The position numbers were made by a program, and so were the translations under genes. DNA of 64,000 nucleotides from Eonycteris spelaea (lineage: Eukaryota > Chordata > Mammalia > Chiroptera > Pteropodidae): positions 186,001-250,000 of the forward strand of contig PUFA01000224.1 of assembly GCA_003508835.1 (NCBI GenBank). The letters are read 5' to 3'. The notes beneath the pieces are model-generated. The model did no database searches. It saw nothing but the letters and a program-made list of their open reading frames with translations, and was not told the origin of the DNA. The number at the start of each line of letters is the position of its first letter. Positions within the stretch are counted from its first letter, which is position 1. Positions 23,572-38,500 of the stretch are shown here, in pieces.

Positions 23572-26500
23572 CCCTTTGGCCACCACGTGGTTTGGTAGAG
23601 GGGCTAGAGAACACTGTCCAGAGAATGCCCTCTACCCTTCTAAAGGGCTCTGACTGCACAAAAGGTCTCTCCACATACCGAGGGGACCCAGTGCCTCGTA
23701 GAGCCCTCAGTCCTCGCTGCTGGCAGGGCTGTTCTTACTCCGGGGACGAGCCACGGCCATGCCCATGGCGGTGTCCCCCCCAACCTGAGCAGCTGGGTTT
23801 TGCCATCCCGTTGTGCAGTTTGCCCAACACCTCTCCCACAGCCAAACGGCCTCATCTGGTTCCACTCCCTTTTTGCCCTGGTGCCCATGGAAACCAGCTG
23901 GCAGACAAGGAGCACGTTCTGAGGCTTGAGAGAAAACAGATGGTTCTTCTCCAGCGGAGCCCAAGCCCAGGCCGCTGCTGTGGCTGGTGGCCGGCCGGCC
24001 AGCCCTCCGCTATCTCAGCCCGGAGGCTCGTGGCACAGCGAGGGGTGGGGGACTCTACGGCTTTCATTATCAGCAACTATTCAATCCTGTACTTTCTGAC
24101 CTAAATTTATTTAACTTTACTTTTGTTTTGTTTCAAATGATGGAAGTAGTCTACATTCATCACAGAAAAACTCTAAAATACAAATAAATGTTAACTTGCT
24201 CATAACATGGAAAATAATCACAATGACCATTTTGTGATATATATATTTCCAGATCCCAAAGTAAAATACAGTAAAACAAAAACCAGGGGCCTGCACTTGG
24301 TGGCTGGTTTCCACAGTGACAACCTTCTACACAAGATGCCGCCATGTCGATTTTACTCCCACGTCCGGACACGGGGTTGTCCCCAACTTCTCACAGAACT
24401 GTAAGGGTCATTCCTCGGGTTTCTCTGCTCACTCACCCAGTTAGCTCCTTGGGCTGCATCCCTAGACCTGTCCACTCCTCACTCCGTGCGCCAGCCCCCC
24501 AGCACCCAAGGCAAGCTCTCGTGGAATGAACACCCCACCTACACGTTTACTTTCTAATACTGCAAACTTTCCTCAAAGAAGCCGGTGCACGAGGCGGGGG
24601 TGGGGTGGGGTGGGTGCTGTAGAATAGGTCATAGGAAACGTGAACTCAAAAAGCACTTAGAGCCACGACCCTGCTACGCGGCCTGTCTGGGAAGCTGAAC
24701 CACAGACCCATAAGCATTTCCGGCTCGTGAATCGAAAAGCAGGTTGCGACCCCGCTCGCAGAACACGTTGCGTCCGCCCGGGGCTCTGCGAGCGCCTGCC
24801 GTGTGCCGGGCACCGCTCAAGGGGCCGGGGTACAGCGGACTCAGCAGGCACAACCCCGGCCCCCGGGAGCTCAGCCAGGAACAGTCGGACAGTTGTGGGT
24901 TTCCACAGTGGGTGATTTCTACTCTTTCGCTATTCCGTAGTTTTCTAGCATGTTTCTACATGGTACATATTTACTTATGAAAGACAATACAAAAAATAAA
25001 TACAAAAATATATATATTTAGCTCTAACTTATGAAATCTGTTTTCTGGAGCTTAACATTAACTATCCCCATTCTCAATGCTCGAATTCCTTGTTATCTTC
25101 GCCTATGAACTTCAGTAGAAATTTCCTCCACGTTCCATCACAAGGTCTGCTCAGGTTGTCCACGGGCCCCCGGGACCGTTTCCAGGAAGACTTACCTTGT
25201 ATTGAAGAGAGCGGCCTTGACAGCAATGGAGATGGCGTCGAACAAATTTCCACCACATTCCAGCAGCTAAGGGAGGCAGAGAGTGAGGAGGGAAGAAAGA
25301 GCAAGCGTCACGTCTTACCGATGCATTATCCCAATTAAAGGACACCGGTTCCTAAAAACCACTGACCAAGTGTTTACAAGATGAAGATGAGGACGCGCGG
25401 CTGCTCCCCTGGCTCACGGACACAGTGTGTCCACCCTGACTGCAAACACGGCCTCGTCACAGCTGTGCTCACATGGGCCACGCACGCGAGGTCGCACGCG
25501 GCCCTGGCTGCGATGCTGCCTCTCAGAGGCCTTGGCTCGCAGTGCGCCTCCTCTAGTGGGCGCCCCGACCAGCTGCACCTACACCGAAGGAGGACATGCT
25601 TGGCCCAGTTTCGCCCCAGATGGTTCCCAGCTGCAAATGTGGCGTTACTCTCATCTTGCTCACATACGCCCAGCCTCCAAACGAGCAAAGGCCGCTGGCC
25701 ACCAGGTTCACGTTTATCAATCTGGTTCCCGACTGCATGTCATTACCAACGTACACCTGATGCACAAAGAGGTCACAGTCCGTGTTTCACATTAAGCATA
25801 ATAAGAATTAAAGTCTTCCAAACAAGTTTTTGCTATGAGCAAAAGTGCCACCTGCACTTACGTGTGCTCATTCACCAGGGAAGGTTGGAGCACATTATTA
25901 AGTGGAAGGTGACACAACCTTCTGTCCTCGTTTTAGAGAAGCCTTGGCATGAATTTATGGAATAAAGCCAACTGGGCTACCACAAGGGAGAGGAGAGAGC
26001 AAGTCCTGCGTAGAGAGAAAACTGTATTTCCACGTGATTCTGCTTCACGGACGTCTCTTCATCTGAACTGTGAGCTCCTGCAGGCTAGACGCTGCCGGGC
26101 TTGTGCATCCTTTGCCCTCAGGGTCCAGCGGAAGGGCTGCCATGGAGATTATCTACAGACAGGCCCTAAGCCTGGACCTTCCAAACTCAGGGAACAGTCA
26201 ACGATTACACCTGGCCCGTCATACACTTCATTCACGCCCAGTGCAAATCTCCAATTCCGCCTTTAAGCTTTCTGAGCAAACCTCATATGATCCCCCAGCC
26301 AAAGGACCACCTGGCTTCGTGACTGCAGCTCGTTCTTCTAGCAGCTGGACTGGCGCTGCCCGCCTCTGGTTCACATTTGGCTGCTGCACAGCAAAGAGTT
26401 CCAGTGAGACCCCCTAGTCAGACCGTCTGCATTTGACTCCTGTCTTCACCAGTGAGCCGCATGCCCCTGGGTGGTCCTAAACCTCTCTGTGCCTTGTGGA

Positions 26501-29500
26501 GGGTAAAAGTCACAGCTGTCTCACAGAGTAGCTCCAAGAGTGTCAGGTCTGACACTCTCCTCCTCTGCTATTTGCTATGTGGTTTCCCCTCAGTAAAGCG
26601 GCCATACTTCATGAGGTGGCTGCGAGGTTTAAATCCAAGTGCTGGTGTCTGAAATGTCTGTCGGTGTCGGTATGGGGGAAACCCCATGCATACACTTTGG
26701 AATTGGGACCAGGAACCCCTCATAAGGCAAAGCCCCTAAACCTACTTGTAGGAAGGAGAGCCCACCAAGAATAAAAGTGTCTCCCCCAAAAGCCTGCTCC
26801 TCCTCACCCCCCTCACTACTCTCGGACACCAGGCTCAGCGCCTCGGGCACCACACACAGCCCGCAGCCGGGGCTAGGTGACTGCTCTTTCCTTTCCACGC
26901 CCAGCACCACGGACCGTGTGCTGGTCCTAGTCAGCACTCCCGCACTGTGACCGATCTCCCCACCAAAGGTGTCCTGTACAATGTCAGGGTGACAAAGTCC
27001 AACGATATCCCACTTGCCATTAAAAAAGTATGAAGAGTAAAGTCTCCATGAAGTTAAATTTCTACTCTCAAAAATTTACCAACTGGGGAAAAAAAATACT
27101 GGAAATAGGAGGATAATCTGACTGTGACAGATTTCAAGTAAATGTGCCTGTAGCAAAAGTGTGAAAACGTGGCGTGCCCAGTGAGTGTTTGTGTTGTTAG
27201 AAAGATGGGCTCTGCCTGACACCTATCCTGACAAACTGGTCAAATAAATCATAGGAACTGCATTCTTGCAATCCCAGTGACAAGACTAGATTGGTGTCTT
27301 GCTTCAAACATGGACTCAATGTACAATGTATACACACACACACACATATATACACATACATATATATACATATATCTACATATATATATATTATTTTCTT
27401 TTTTGTATTCAGTACATTTTTAGATGTGGAATAAAAACCTACTACCCAAACAAAGGCCTATCCCCACTTCACATGCACAAAGCACGTTCCCATCAAGGCT
27501 GAAAGCCAACATTTGCTTTCATGGAAGAGAAACCCCTCTAGAGATGTAAATTATGTGAGTGACACAAACTGGCCTATCGCATTAATAATTTTTTAAAATG
27601 CTTTTCTAAATGCATTAAAAACTTTCCTGATGACATTTCAAAAGCTCATGCCGTCTTCCAAAATAAATAAAACCTTAAAAAATAGAGAAGAAATCCGAAT
27701 CTGAGGAGTCTTAAAAAGGTCGGCAGGTGACAGTGACACAGCTTACCACATATCCCCTGCTCACAGCAGAAGGGTGCTGGTTCTAAGCTGAGACGTCCTT
27801 ACACTTGCCGGTTCCCCAAAAGCCTTCGCTGAGGGAACAGGCCTCCTGACTGAACGAAAAGTGCGCCGGGCCCCAGGACCAGGCCGGCCTCCTGCACAAC
27901 CACACGAGTGCACAGACACTGAGGAGTGACAAAGCGGGGTCACCAGAGGACAAACGCCATGCACCACGACACTCACATCTCTAGCTGTTAGGGGGAAAGG
28001 CGTGGCTATAGCGTCCTTCAGACACAGGTGGGCCTTCGGGGTCATGGGGAGGGGCGGCGGCTCCCTGGCAGCTATGACGTCTGCCTCTTTCTCTCTGGTA
28101 AGGCCTGCAGGCCGCCGGTTCCCGCCTCCTCAAAACCAGGGCCTGCAAATCACCTGCTTGGTAGGAATCGTACTCTGAGGCACATCCTGCTCACAGGAGA
28201 TTAGAAAAAGCAACTGGGCTTGTGATTTTATTGTTTTCACCTACTGGCGTCAGCACTAGAACAGCCCTGACCTGCCGGACAACAGGAACCACTGTTATCC
28301 TTTAGCTGTGTTCCATCCACTATCCAATTAATTTGACAGTATCCAGAAAGGGTACATTGTTTCATGGGGGCCAACCTTTAGAGACAGCCAGGCTGCTCCT
28401 CACGAAGCCCATTATTGGTCCACAGCATCTGCTCTATCCTTAGAGTCAGAAAAGAATCTGTCTGGTCAATGGCTCAGAGTGTCCTCACTCTGGGTGGAAG
28501 ACGTAGTCACTGATCTCAAGGTTCACAAAATTTAATGAAAAGGAATAAAAGAGACCCAGTAAGAGCCTGTATGTGAATAAGCAACTGGCGAAACTAATGA
28601 AAGCTGTAAGAGAAGTGACTGCCAAGTGCCAAAAACCAGGCAGAGGAGCACTGGGCGGGGAGACACCGGGAAGGAAAGGGGGGCCCAGGCGAGGGAGGCT
28701 CCCGCAGGGCAGAGCGGGGAGGCAGGGCCTCAGGGTCCTGACCTGGGAAACGAGGGACTCAAAGTCGGTGCGCTATAGGGTGCTTTTCAGGGACGTCAAG
28801 GACAGACACTGGCACTTTTGGCCCAATGCCTGGCTGTGAGGCCCAATATCACTACTCTCAAACTGAGAGCTCCTGGGCTACTCACTTCACTTCTCTGTGT
28901 ATTAGTTTTCTCACTTATTCGTGGGGAAAACCATAGTATTCACTTGCGAAACATCTATCTAAGGGTTAAATGAAAATGCATGTAAAGAGTTCATCGTCGT
29001 TCCATACAGAAGAATAGGCCGCTTGTCTAAATTCTGCACACAACCCTGCCTGGCACCATCTAGAGAGCATCTTTTGTTGTTCTCCCCTGACAACCTCTGT
29101 GGATAATTTTAGGTGCCACCGTGATACGTCTGTACCTTTACTGTAGAATGTTATTATATGTATGCTACTACGCTATGCTGTATTTAATTTTTTTAAAAAA
29201 ACTATTATAAGAGCCGATTTTTTCCCAAGTAATCTCACCCTGGACATTGAAAGTATCCACTTGAAGAGAAAAAAAGCACTGAGTGGAAAGTGGGCCAACC
29301 GGTCCCTGGCAGAGATAGAGCGTGGCCGGTTCGGCCATGTGACACTCACCAGCACGTCCACATAGAGGATCCAGCAGTGCTCCCGGGGACTGATACAGAG
29401 CGACTTCAGGTCCACGCTGCTCTTGTTGTTGAATATCCGGTACAGGGTGTTGGCAATCTCTGTGCCAAGGTCATCACCGCCTCGACCTTCAAATTCAGGG

Positions 29501-32500
29501 GTGGCATTGGCTGAACTACATGGAAGGGCAACAGAAAAGCCAGTGAGTCTTTTCAAATGCGGAGAGCAAAGGCGAAAGGCTTTCTTCCAGGTGCCCCGTG
29601 GAGTGCTAGAAAAGCCAGCGCTAGAAGGAGAGTCACTGAGATGAGGAAAGGCTAGCATCTGCCACTTTTCCAGCATCCAGACACACACAATGAGCCAGGC
29701 TGGCACCATGCTCTGGATTTGTCATGTGTGTAATTGGCAGTCCCCCTTGACTTCTAAAAGCAGCCATCTTTATCTGAAGAGAAACAAGAGAGCAGTGGTA
29801 AAGTGAACTTCAGCCAGTGATAATCAACTCTCTTATTTGAGAGTTCAGGAGATACTCTCCTCTGGCGGGCCCAGGGAGCCGGGAAGCCCTGAGAGTCAAA
29901 CAGGATGGCTTACAGAGGGGTCACTTTATATACAGCACCCCTAGTTCACAGCTTCTGAATGCGTGAGGACACTCTCCAAATACAAAAGTCGCAATGTTGA
30001 GTTCAGCAACCTTGCTGGAATGACTTAGAAGACACGCACGACAGCATGCCAGAGCCACATCATAAACTCTAGATTCTCACTGTGCTAGAGAGCGGGGAAA
30101 TGAAGCTGGTGAGAAGAGAGACTGTGGCTGATTAAATATTAGGTTATCCCTTTTACTTTATTTGCTATTTTTCAAGAGAAAACCTTTTTTATTTTACCTC
30201 TTGAATCTCATGCCCAATTACCTCAACAAACAATGAAGAGGCATCAATGTTTGCCAGCCTAAGTACTACTTGAGTGCTTAACAGGAAATTTTTGAGGGGT
30301 TGGGCTTAACAAAAACAAACTCTTAATACGTCTATGAGATAAGTAAACATTCCAGGAATCATTTGACTGTAATGAGTAAGGCCCAGAAAGGTAAGAAACC
30401 AATCATCTCAGCATGGACTCTAAAAATCACATATTGAAGCTTTCTGTTCCCCAGCCCATCTGTCCATCCACTCACCCAAGTGGAAGGTGCCCACCCTATG
30501 CCAGTCACTGGAGACCTGGAGATTATGCAAGCCGGATACAGACCCTAAGTCAGCAATTCCAGTGAAGTGGGGGTTAGTTTCAGAATAAGGAGAGAGCAAA
30601 CAGCAGAACTGGGAGATCAGGGAGGAACTCAATCAGTGTTGAGGGTTCTGGGAGACCTCAAAACTGAAGATGAGTGGAAGTTGATCAGGTCACAGGCAGG
30701 TGAGGCAGGGGGGCGTTCCAGGCAAAGCAAAACCTGTATGAAGGCCCAAGGGTGTGCCCACCCTAACCATATAACACTAAAAAAAAAATCTCACCTAATA
30801 TATATTTAAAGTTGTTTTTGTCTAGTCTATTCTAACAGTGTAGAAATGAATCCTAAAACAGAGTGTATTGTTGTATAATGATTCTCTAGCCATGTAGTCT
30901 TCCTTTACCACTATGAGCCAGCAGAACCCCAATCTTAAGTCCCCAAGAAAAACTTCATTACCGCCATAGCAACCTCGCTGGTCCTTCCTTCCCTCTGCCG
31001 GACTCAGGCACTGAGCCATTGAAAAAAAGCTCATTTATGGTGAAATAATCAAGTCACCAGGGACCAAGCTTATTTTGCACATCCAGCAAAACACAATCTG
31101 TTCCCAATTTAAACACTAAGCAATCAATTATAAGTTCCATCTTTTAAGTGTCTAAAAGCACTTCTATATAGATCTCTGTGTAAACACATCCAGTCCGAGA
31201 TGCTTATGGTTAAAATGTTAACCTTTTCCGGCTTGTAGTGGCTCGCATCCTCCCAGGTGTGACTAATTACTGGAGGATGACTCATTAACTCTTCCACAGC
31301 CCTAAAGGATGGTTTATAGAACTTCCCAGGTCCTACTGGCTAAATGACTCTACCTATAAAACCACATCCCACTGGATTTTTGATACTGGGTTAATTAAAA
31401 CTGGAAAATTTCTCATTAAAAAAAAATGTTTTTTCTTTATTACGCATGTCATTCTTTGGGCATAGCTGGCAGCCAGGCAGAGAAGAGGTTTAGAGGCAGA
31501 CGAGACCACAAAAAAGCTCCGATGTCGGGATGGTGTGACTCTGGCCATGGAGTGACTCTGGGGAGGAGGCTGGAAAGAAGGAAATTGTTCAGGGTGAGGA
31601 TGGGGTGCAGTGCTTTGGGTAACGAGAAAAGCCAGAGCTGTAGTCAATGATATTATAATTATGTATAGGGCCAAGTAGGTACTAGACTAATCAGGGGGAT
31701 CACTTTGTAAATTATATAAACGTCTACCCTCTATGCTATACACCTGAAACTAATATAAAATAATATTAAATGTCAATTCTAATTGAAAAATTAAAAAATA
31801 AAATGGAAAAAAACCCCAGAGCCCCAGTATTCTGCCAAAGGACAAAGAGAAGGGCTGCAGAAGAAAAATAGGGTCCCCCTCATCACTAGGGGTGTTCACA
31901 GCACAAGGACCCTTTCTGATAGAGTTGGGCAGAAATGCAGACCTGGGGAGGGCCTTAGAGGGCATCTCCAGAGGACAAAACACAAATGCCTGCAGGGGCC
32001 ACCCAGGGAACTAGTGTATCTGAACAAAGAACCAGATGCAATTAACAGGGAGTGATGGAGACTGTGGAAAACTTCTCAGCCCTGTCTCAAGACGTTTTAA
32101 CTCACCTTAACATCATTAGTGAAACAAAAATCTCGCAGGTGGGGTGTGGCCTGCAGGATAGCACTATGAGACCTCAGATGGTCCTAGTCTCTCATCATAC
32201 CAGGAGAAACTTTAACAACTTGTGGGAATGTTTATCATGTGTAAGACACCACTCTGAGCACTTAGGATGCTTAGCTCATTAACTCTCACAACCCTCCGGG
32301 GAAGGCACTATCACTGGCCCCAACTTAGAGAAAACAGATTCTAATCAGGTGCATCTGCCAGGCTTTGCCGCACTCTCCCTGGATGTGTGGTTTGGCACGC
32401 TTGGCTTGCAGGCTAGCATCAGCCAGGTTAGCTTTCCTGGGGCCTGCCTTATGCCTCAAAGTAATGAATGGGTACTCTGGTCTTGGGACTTACCACTAGA

Positions 32501-35500
32501 TCACAAATGTTAAAGTCAAAGAATACAGACCAAGGGAGTCCTGAGTAAGAAGCTTCTCTATTAGGTACAAAGTTTAAAAAGAGAGAGAGACACAGGCTGG
32601 CAATCCTAGCCCCCTGCTCAAAGGCATCACAAGATATTCTTTCGGGGCATACACTTAGTTTTTTGCATAAAACCAAACGCTTTTTACTTATACCGTTACC
32701 TAAACCAATTTAGCTCCTTCATAAAGTACAAGCTAGCCTCTCCTCCAGGGCTGTTGGGAAATCACTTAATGAGCTGGATAAACTAAATAAAAATCCTGGG
32801 AACACTGCCCCTTCCAGGTCTCCACCCCTGGTGACTCACGCCTTCACTCGCCGCTTGGCGCATCTCTTGCTGGTTTCACTGGGGTACGCTGAGATCAAGG
32901 CCGCATCTACCTGCAGTGGGACTTCAGGCACTAGGCTCACTATGGTTTCTGTCTAGCCTGCAAGGCCGTGGAGTCTCCAGGCAGGCTGGGCCAGGCCCAT
33001 GGCAGAAAGGGCGATTCACTGGGTACCTGGCTGAGGGCCTCACCCCTCCACTAGTCATCCAGCCCCAGGCAGGTCCCACTTCCTCCCTGTGTGCACGTGT
33101 GCTCCAGTCTGAGGCTGCAGACGTGTACTCGTAGATGGCTATGGGGACACCAGCACATTCTGAGCTTGCCATCTAAGCCCTTGTTTGACATTTTTCGGAG
33201 GATTATTTCATCAACTCTGGAGACTTTCAGGATACGGCGGGCCTCAAATAGCTCCTGCAGGCTGCCTCTCTGTTTTGCCCTCAAGCCTGGCCCTTCGGCC
33301 AAGAGCAGTGCCCCTTCACGCAGCACTAAGCAGATAAGGAGCAGATCAAGTGGCTCCATGCACCAAAATACAGGGCTCAAAGCTTCCGGTTACAATTAGT
33401 GAAAAACACAAATGATCACATTGTAAAAGAGTTAAGGTCTCAAAGGGAAGTGACAAATGTTGGGCATACTGACACATCTATGAATGAAAATGTGCTCTCA
33501 ACTCCCCTAGTTAAAAACTGCGTCTAACCACATTTCCTAAACCCATCCACGGGCTGGTTAGAGAGCTGAGAGGCAGTCTGATGGGCCGCCACCTAGTGGT
33601 AACCCAGAGTGGCACACCAGCTCAGCCCATTCTCAACCTCCCTCTGGGCTTTAGATGGAACCTTTCCCAAAGTTTCAACGTTCCTATAAAAGGCCTATTC
33701 TCCGGCAACAGCTAACAAACTACAGGCAGGAGACAGAAGCCAGAAGGTCCGAGTTTGCTCCCAGTTTGGTAAAAGTGCTGCGAGGCATCTCTGGAGCAGA
33801 GCTCAGGGCCTCAGGTCCTTACTACTCCACCAGTGAGGGGGTCAGGGTCAGGGTGACAGGGTGGGAGGCAGCGTCCACCTCAGAGTCCATGTTGCCCCAC
33901 GCAGACAGACCAAAGTAGAACGAGTCACCAAAAAACCAATTCGTTTTCCAAGACCTCTGTACTTCTGGGAATTTAAATACTTATTACTTTTTAAAATTTA
34001 AATTAAAACTTAAACAATTATTTAAATTATTAATTTAACAATTATCTAATTATTTAATTTAAAGAACCCTGGAAGTAGCTTGTAAGCAGTTACGTCAAGG
34101 TGGGCTCAGACTAGCAGGAGGGGCCCCTTCACCCCTCACTGCTCGGCGAGAGCCCTGTGTCATTCTTCAGGTGGGCAATGCCTCGAGCCATCCAGTGCAG
34201 GCCCCACATCCGGGGCCTAGAGAAGAGGAGGGCAGCTCCCTGACTGTTGGGCACCGCCAAGGTACCCAGAAAATGCTCCCATTCGCTGGGGTTTGTCTGC
34301 TTAGGGAATTTAGAGTCGCTCCCTGCAGACTCGAATAAGGTTCTGAGGAAGACGGCAGCCAGAGGTGCTTGGGAATCCTCCCTTCTCTGTAGGAAAGCAG
34401 GGTTTTGTGACACTCTCCCCATAGTTCTACCTGCTGGGCTGGTCACACCCCTTGGGCACTGGGGCTTCTAGGCCTGTTGGGGTTCTCCTGAGACTTACGA
34501 AAGGGGAAAGAGACCCACAGACAGCCACTCTTGGCCAGGACGGAAAGGTTCACTCCTAGAAGCCAGGACATGGGAAGAGGCAGCTCAAAGGGTCCTCTTG
34601 CCCTAGAGCCACCCTCCGTTTAATGCTGGGACTAAAAAGGGCCAAGAGCAGGAAGCAAACCTGGAGTCATATTCAGACACAGAGCCACAATAAAATGTGT
34701 GTCCTGTGCCAGGCATCTGAATGCAAGACCCTCTCTTTGGTCTATCTAGGTGGCCATCTTCGGTCTAAGATGAAGAGGTAGAAGGTAATGAAGAGGAAGA
34801 AAAGCAAAGGAAATTACAGTTTCCCACACATGGGTCTGCTCCTCAGGGACTGTTCACTGCACTGAATCAGGCAGCTCGAGGCCAGAAGAGGCGTTTTTCT
34901 TCCTCAAGAGCAAAGGAAAAGGTAAGCTGGAAGCCTGAACAAGGTCCCCATATCATGCACAGTAATGGAGAGAATGGGCCAATTCCACCACTCAAGTCAG
35001 ACTGGTGAGAGTGGCTGAGTAGAATCAGGAGAGGAGACAGCTCTGTGGGGAGGGCAGGGCAGGAATGGGCTAGAAGGACAACCGGCCAGAAAGAGGAATG
35101 CAGATATGTTCTGGGACCTCTAAGCACACCATCCCCCTAAAGCTGGCCTCCGTAGGCTGCAGGAAGTAGAAAAAGACTGAGTTGGATAGACCTTGCTATG
35201 TGACACCAGGAAAATCACTCAGCCTCTCTGAACTCACCTCGCTCACAAACACAGTTTGGAAGTGAAGACGGGGAGACTGTAACTTGCTACGCAGATGCAG
35301 AAGAGGCTGACGTAGCAGGTCCGAGGCTGCCGTCCGCACAAGGGCCTGCCTGCACGGTGGGCCCTCAGCTGGCATGTGGGAACCGCCTCTCAGGCTGCGC
35401 CCAGTCAGCAGTAAACTGTGTCTGCTGTGCCTTGACTGTGTCAGCAAAACCATGGTTTATGCTGCATACCGACTTCCGTTCTGGGAGTCTGGGAGTCTGG

Positions 35501-38500
35501 CACGTGTTGAGCAGAGGGTGCTCACATGACCAGCGCCCCAATATCGTGGGTGCTGTCTTTGATGGGTTTTCTTGGGCAGAATCATCACGCACACACGTGC
35601 TGCATTTTTCCTGCTGTAACAAATCCCAGCATGAGCACAACTACATGCTCAGTCCTGTGAGTCCTCCCGGCAGGTCTCTGAATGTGGGGTGGTTTGGGGG
35701 CCCCAATACAGAACCAATAGTACAGACCTGCACCTAGCATGAGCCAATAGAGATCCTTACCCACCTCAAAAGGCCTGCTGTCACCACCTTGCTAGAAGAG
35801 AAGTTATAGATCAAAGACGAGAATGGGCCAGCAACCCAATAAAAAGCCCCAACCCCTAGGAGAGGGAGGTGACGAGGAGAGAAAGAACATTTATCGAAAG
35901 GCCACTGGGAGCCAATCATTGTGCTAGTGCTCTATCTTTACTATTTCATTTCTTCATCATCACAACAGTATTATTATCCCCATTTTTTAGATAAAAAAAA
36001 ATTTAGGCAGAGAGACTAACTACCCTGAGGTCACACAGCTGGCCAGAGAAGAAAGCCAGCAACAAGCTGGCTGGCTGCAGAGACTGCTGAGTCTTTGTTC
36101 TTCCCAGCACCCACGCTGCCTGCCTAGCTGCCACTCCCCGAGCCTGTCAGGCTGCTTGGCTGACCCAGGTCCTCGCTCTGCCAAGCAAGTCATGAGAAGT
36201 TTACTGCAAAGACAGAGCAGAAAGGGAAACAGGGCATTTCAGACCTAATGATCCTTATCATCTATGTTTGGTAGTTTTCAAAGCACTGTACTACCCATAA
36301 TCCCATTCGACTCTTAAATGACCACGTGCTGGGCTGCCTGGTAGACTCCTTCCTTTTTCAGACAGGAAACATGAGGCCCAGCGAGGGCCAGGTGATTAGG
36401 ACAAGGGCTGAACTTGACCCAACACCTCTTACCACATATCCCAGGGCCTGGACGTAGGAGGAACTCAGTAAATACCTGCTGGTTGGATGAAAGACAATTA
36501 AACACAAAATAAAAGTGGGCTCAACAGGAAACCAGACGATCATTCTCTGAATCTTCATCTTTTAAATTGTTTTTCTTTAAAAACATCTGCAGAGTACTGA
36601 CCAGTCGACGAAGAACTCCAAATAACCTTCGTTTGGCTTGTCCAGCCTCGGCACCCCCATTTCTGCTTTCACTCCCACCAGAATGTCCGTGTGACCCTGC
36701 AAACACGTGCAGAAAGAGTCCTCGTTCAGGGCAGAGAGCCAAGCACCAACCACCTCCGTCCTCTCCGCATAGACGCCCGGGGCCTCTCTTAAGAGCAGTG
36801 CTGGGACTGAGAAGTTGCCCCTGGAGAAGATGAGGGGTCCATAGGTCTAGACAGACCTTCTCCCAGGAGTTTGGCTTGGGTCTGGGATTCTCCCAGAACA
36901 CTTTGTGCTCCGAAAGGCTGCAGTTGGTTCCCTAGGGCATACCCATTCCTCCACTTGGCATGGACCGTGGCCATGGTACTCACCAGCTTGACCCTGGCAG
37001 ACCCGCTGGTGTTGGACACCACGTCGGTTTCCACTTCGACACACCGGTAGTCCTCACAGCCTCGGCCATCCACGCGGAGGTCTTCCTAAGCACAACAAGC
37101 ACAACCCTGAGGCCGATCCCAAACCAACAACAGACTCCTAAGCCAAGTCACTCCTATTTATTTCCCTAGAGAAATATACAGTACAACATCTCTTTTTCTC
37201 TTAGTGAACTATTTGAATTTCTGGATGTCACAATATTATGTTACTATTTTACATACGAGGAAATGGAGACTCAGAGAAGTTAAGTGACATGTCCAAGGTC
37301 CCACAGCTGGTGAGAATGCAGCTAGGTTTCCATCCCAGGTCTGTCCTGGGAGGCAAAGTCCATATAACACGCCACTGGACAGAGCAGGCACACAAAACAA
37401 AATCTAACAAGAGACAAAATAAACTGCCTCATTCCAAATCTGCAACTCTGAAATTGCACTAAAAGTGTGCACTGTCAGAGTCACAGGCACAACTGTCTCA
37501 GCTGTAGACCTCCTGCCCTCAAACCCAACAAGAGCCACTCTGTGAAGAGCTAAAGGCGACTAGCCAATATCTCCTAAAAAAGGCAATCTCCAGAACAGGG
37601 TCCACAAAGCCAGGCCTGCAGGACCCCGTGGTTTTGTAAATTGTTTTCCTGGAACACAGCTGAGCCCATTCCCTTAAGTAGTTAATGGTTGCTTTCGTGC
37701 AATGGCAGGATTGAGTAACTGTGACAGAGACCGTGTGGCCTACCAATCTTCACCATCTAGCCCTTACAGAAAAAGTTTGCTGACCTCGACGCCGAAGATG
37801 GGTTTCAGAGTGGTCTAGGTACTGCTTGTCCCTTATCCCGCTTATTCTTTATTTATATCAGTGTAACTCATCTATTTCATGCTGTCATTGTAATCCGCCA
37901 CTGCTATTGTTTATCTTGTTGCACAGTGTTCCAGATTTGGCCACTGGGAGCTCCTTTGTGTGGGTTCCCATGTTTTTCAACATGCCTCCCATCTTTTTCG
38001 AGCACTTCTTTACGTATGTGAAAATAAGTGAAAATAAATGTATGTATGTTAACCCACAACAGACCCATTTATTTCTGTACCTATCTACATATCTACTAAG
38101 AAGCCATGTGTTCGTACTAGTAGTTCTACTAGTATTTGTAACTTCTTTCTCAGACAGGGAGAAACCCGGCTCTCGGTATCTACAATGTAGTTATGTATTT
38201 GTTAAATCTTAGTACACACAGTTTCAGAACTGCTAACCCACATGCCTGTGAGAAACAAACTTACTAACGGTACAGTATCTTTTGTAGAGTTCTTCTGTCT
38301 TGGCCATACCTTACTCACTCAAAATACTGTTTTCTAGTTGTCTTCCCCCACCCTTCATGGCTCCATTATTCCCTTGTACGGTCTCTGTTCTGATTCAGGT
38401 CCCCCATATCCCAGTTACTTTTAATTACTTACTCACTTTTTGGGTGTGTGGACTATCGCCATGGTTCCAGGAGTCAAAGCTATCAGAAAAGGCATGCTCA

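Larger units (their letters stand above)
22028..25195 (-). other. EXOSC7 intron 5
   Basis: Contains an old L1 3' segment (about 22,180-23,280) interrupted by a GT microsatellite, a CA microsatellite, and AT-rich LINE-like DNA near 24,090-24,280. A GC-rich stretch at about 24,580-24,900 shows no gene. Confidence 0.8.
25267..29349 (-). other. EXOSC7 intron 4
   Basis: Contents: L2-type sequence (about 26,060-26,150), forward MIR (about 26,430-26,540 and 28,865-28,990) and a CA/TA-rich microsatellite (27,330-27,391). A 194-codon open frame at 25,381-25,965 (plus) has no recognisable domain. The rest is unassigned. Confidence 0.75.
29516..36601 (-). other. EXOSC7 intron 3
   Basis: The largest part is unassigned AT-rich DNA. 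Contents: L2-like text (about 30,640-30,760), an L1-type 3' tail (31,690-31,803), reverse MIR (about 32,225-32,340 and 35,890-36,060), a very AT-rich patch (33,960-34,070) and an L2 3' end near 36,430-36,495. No coding signal. Confidence 0.75.

Noticed and set aside
25381..25965. 194-codon plus-strand open frame in EXOSC7 intron 4
   Set aside because: No recognisable domain, no promoter, and composition (Cys/His/Arg/Ser) typical of chance frames.
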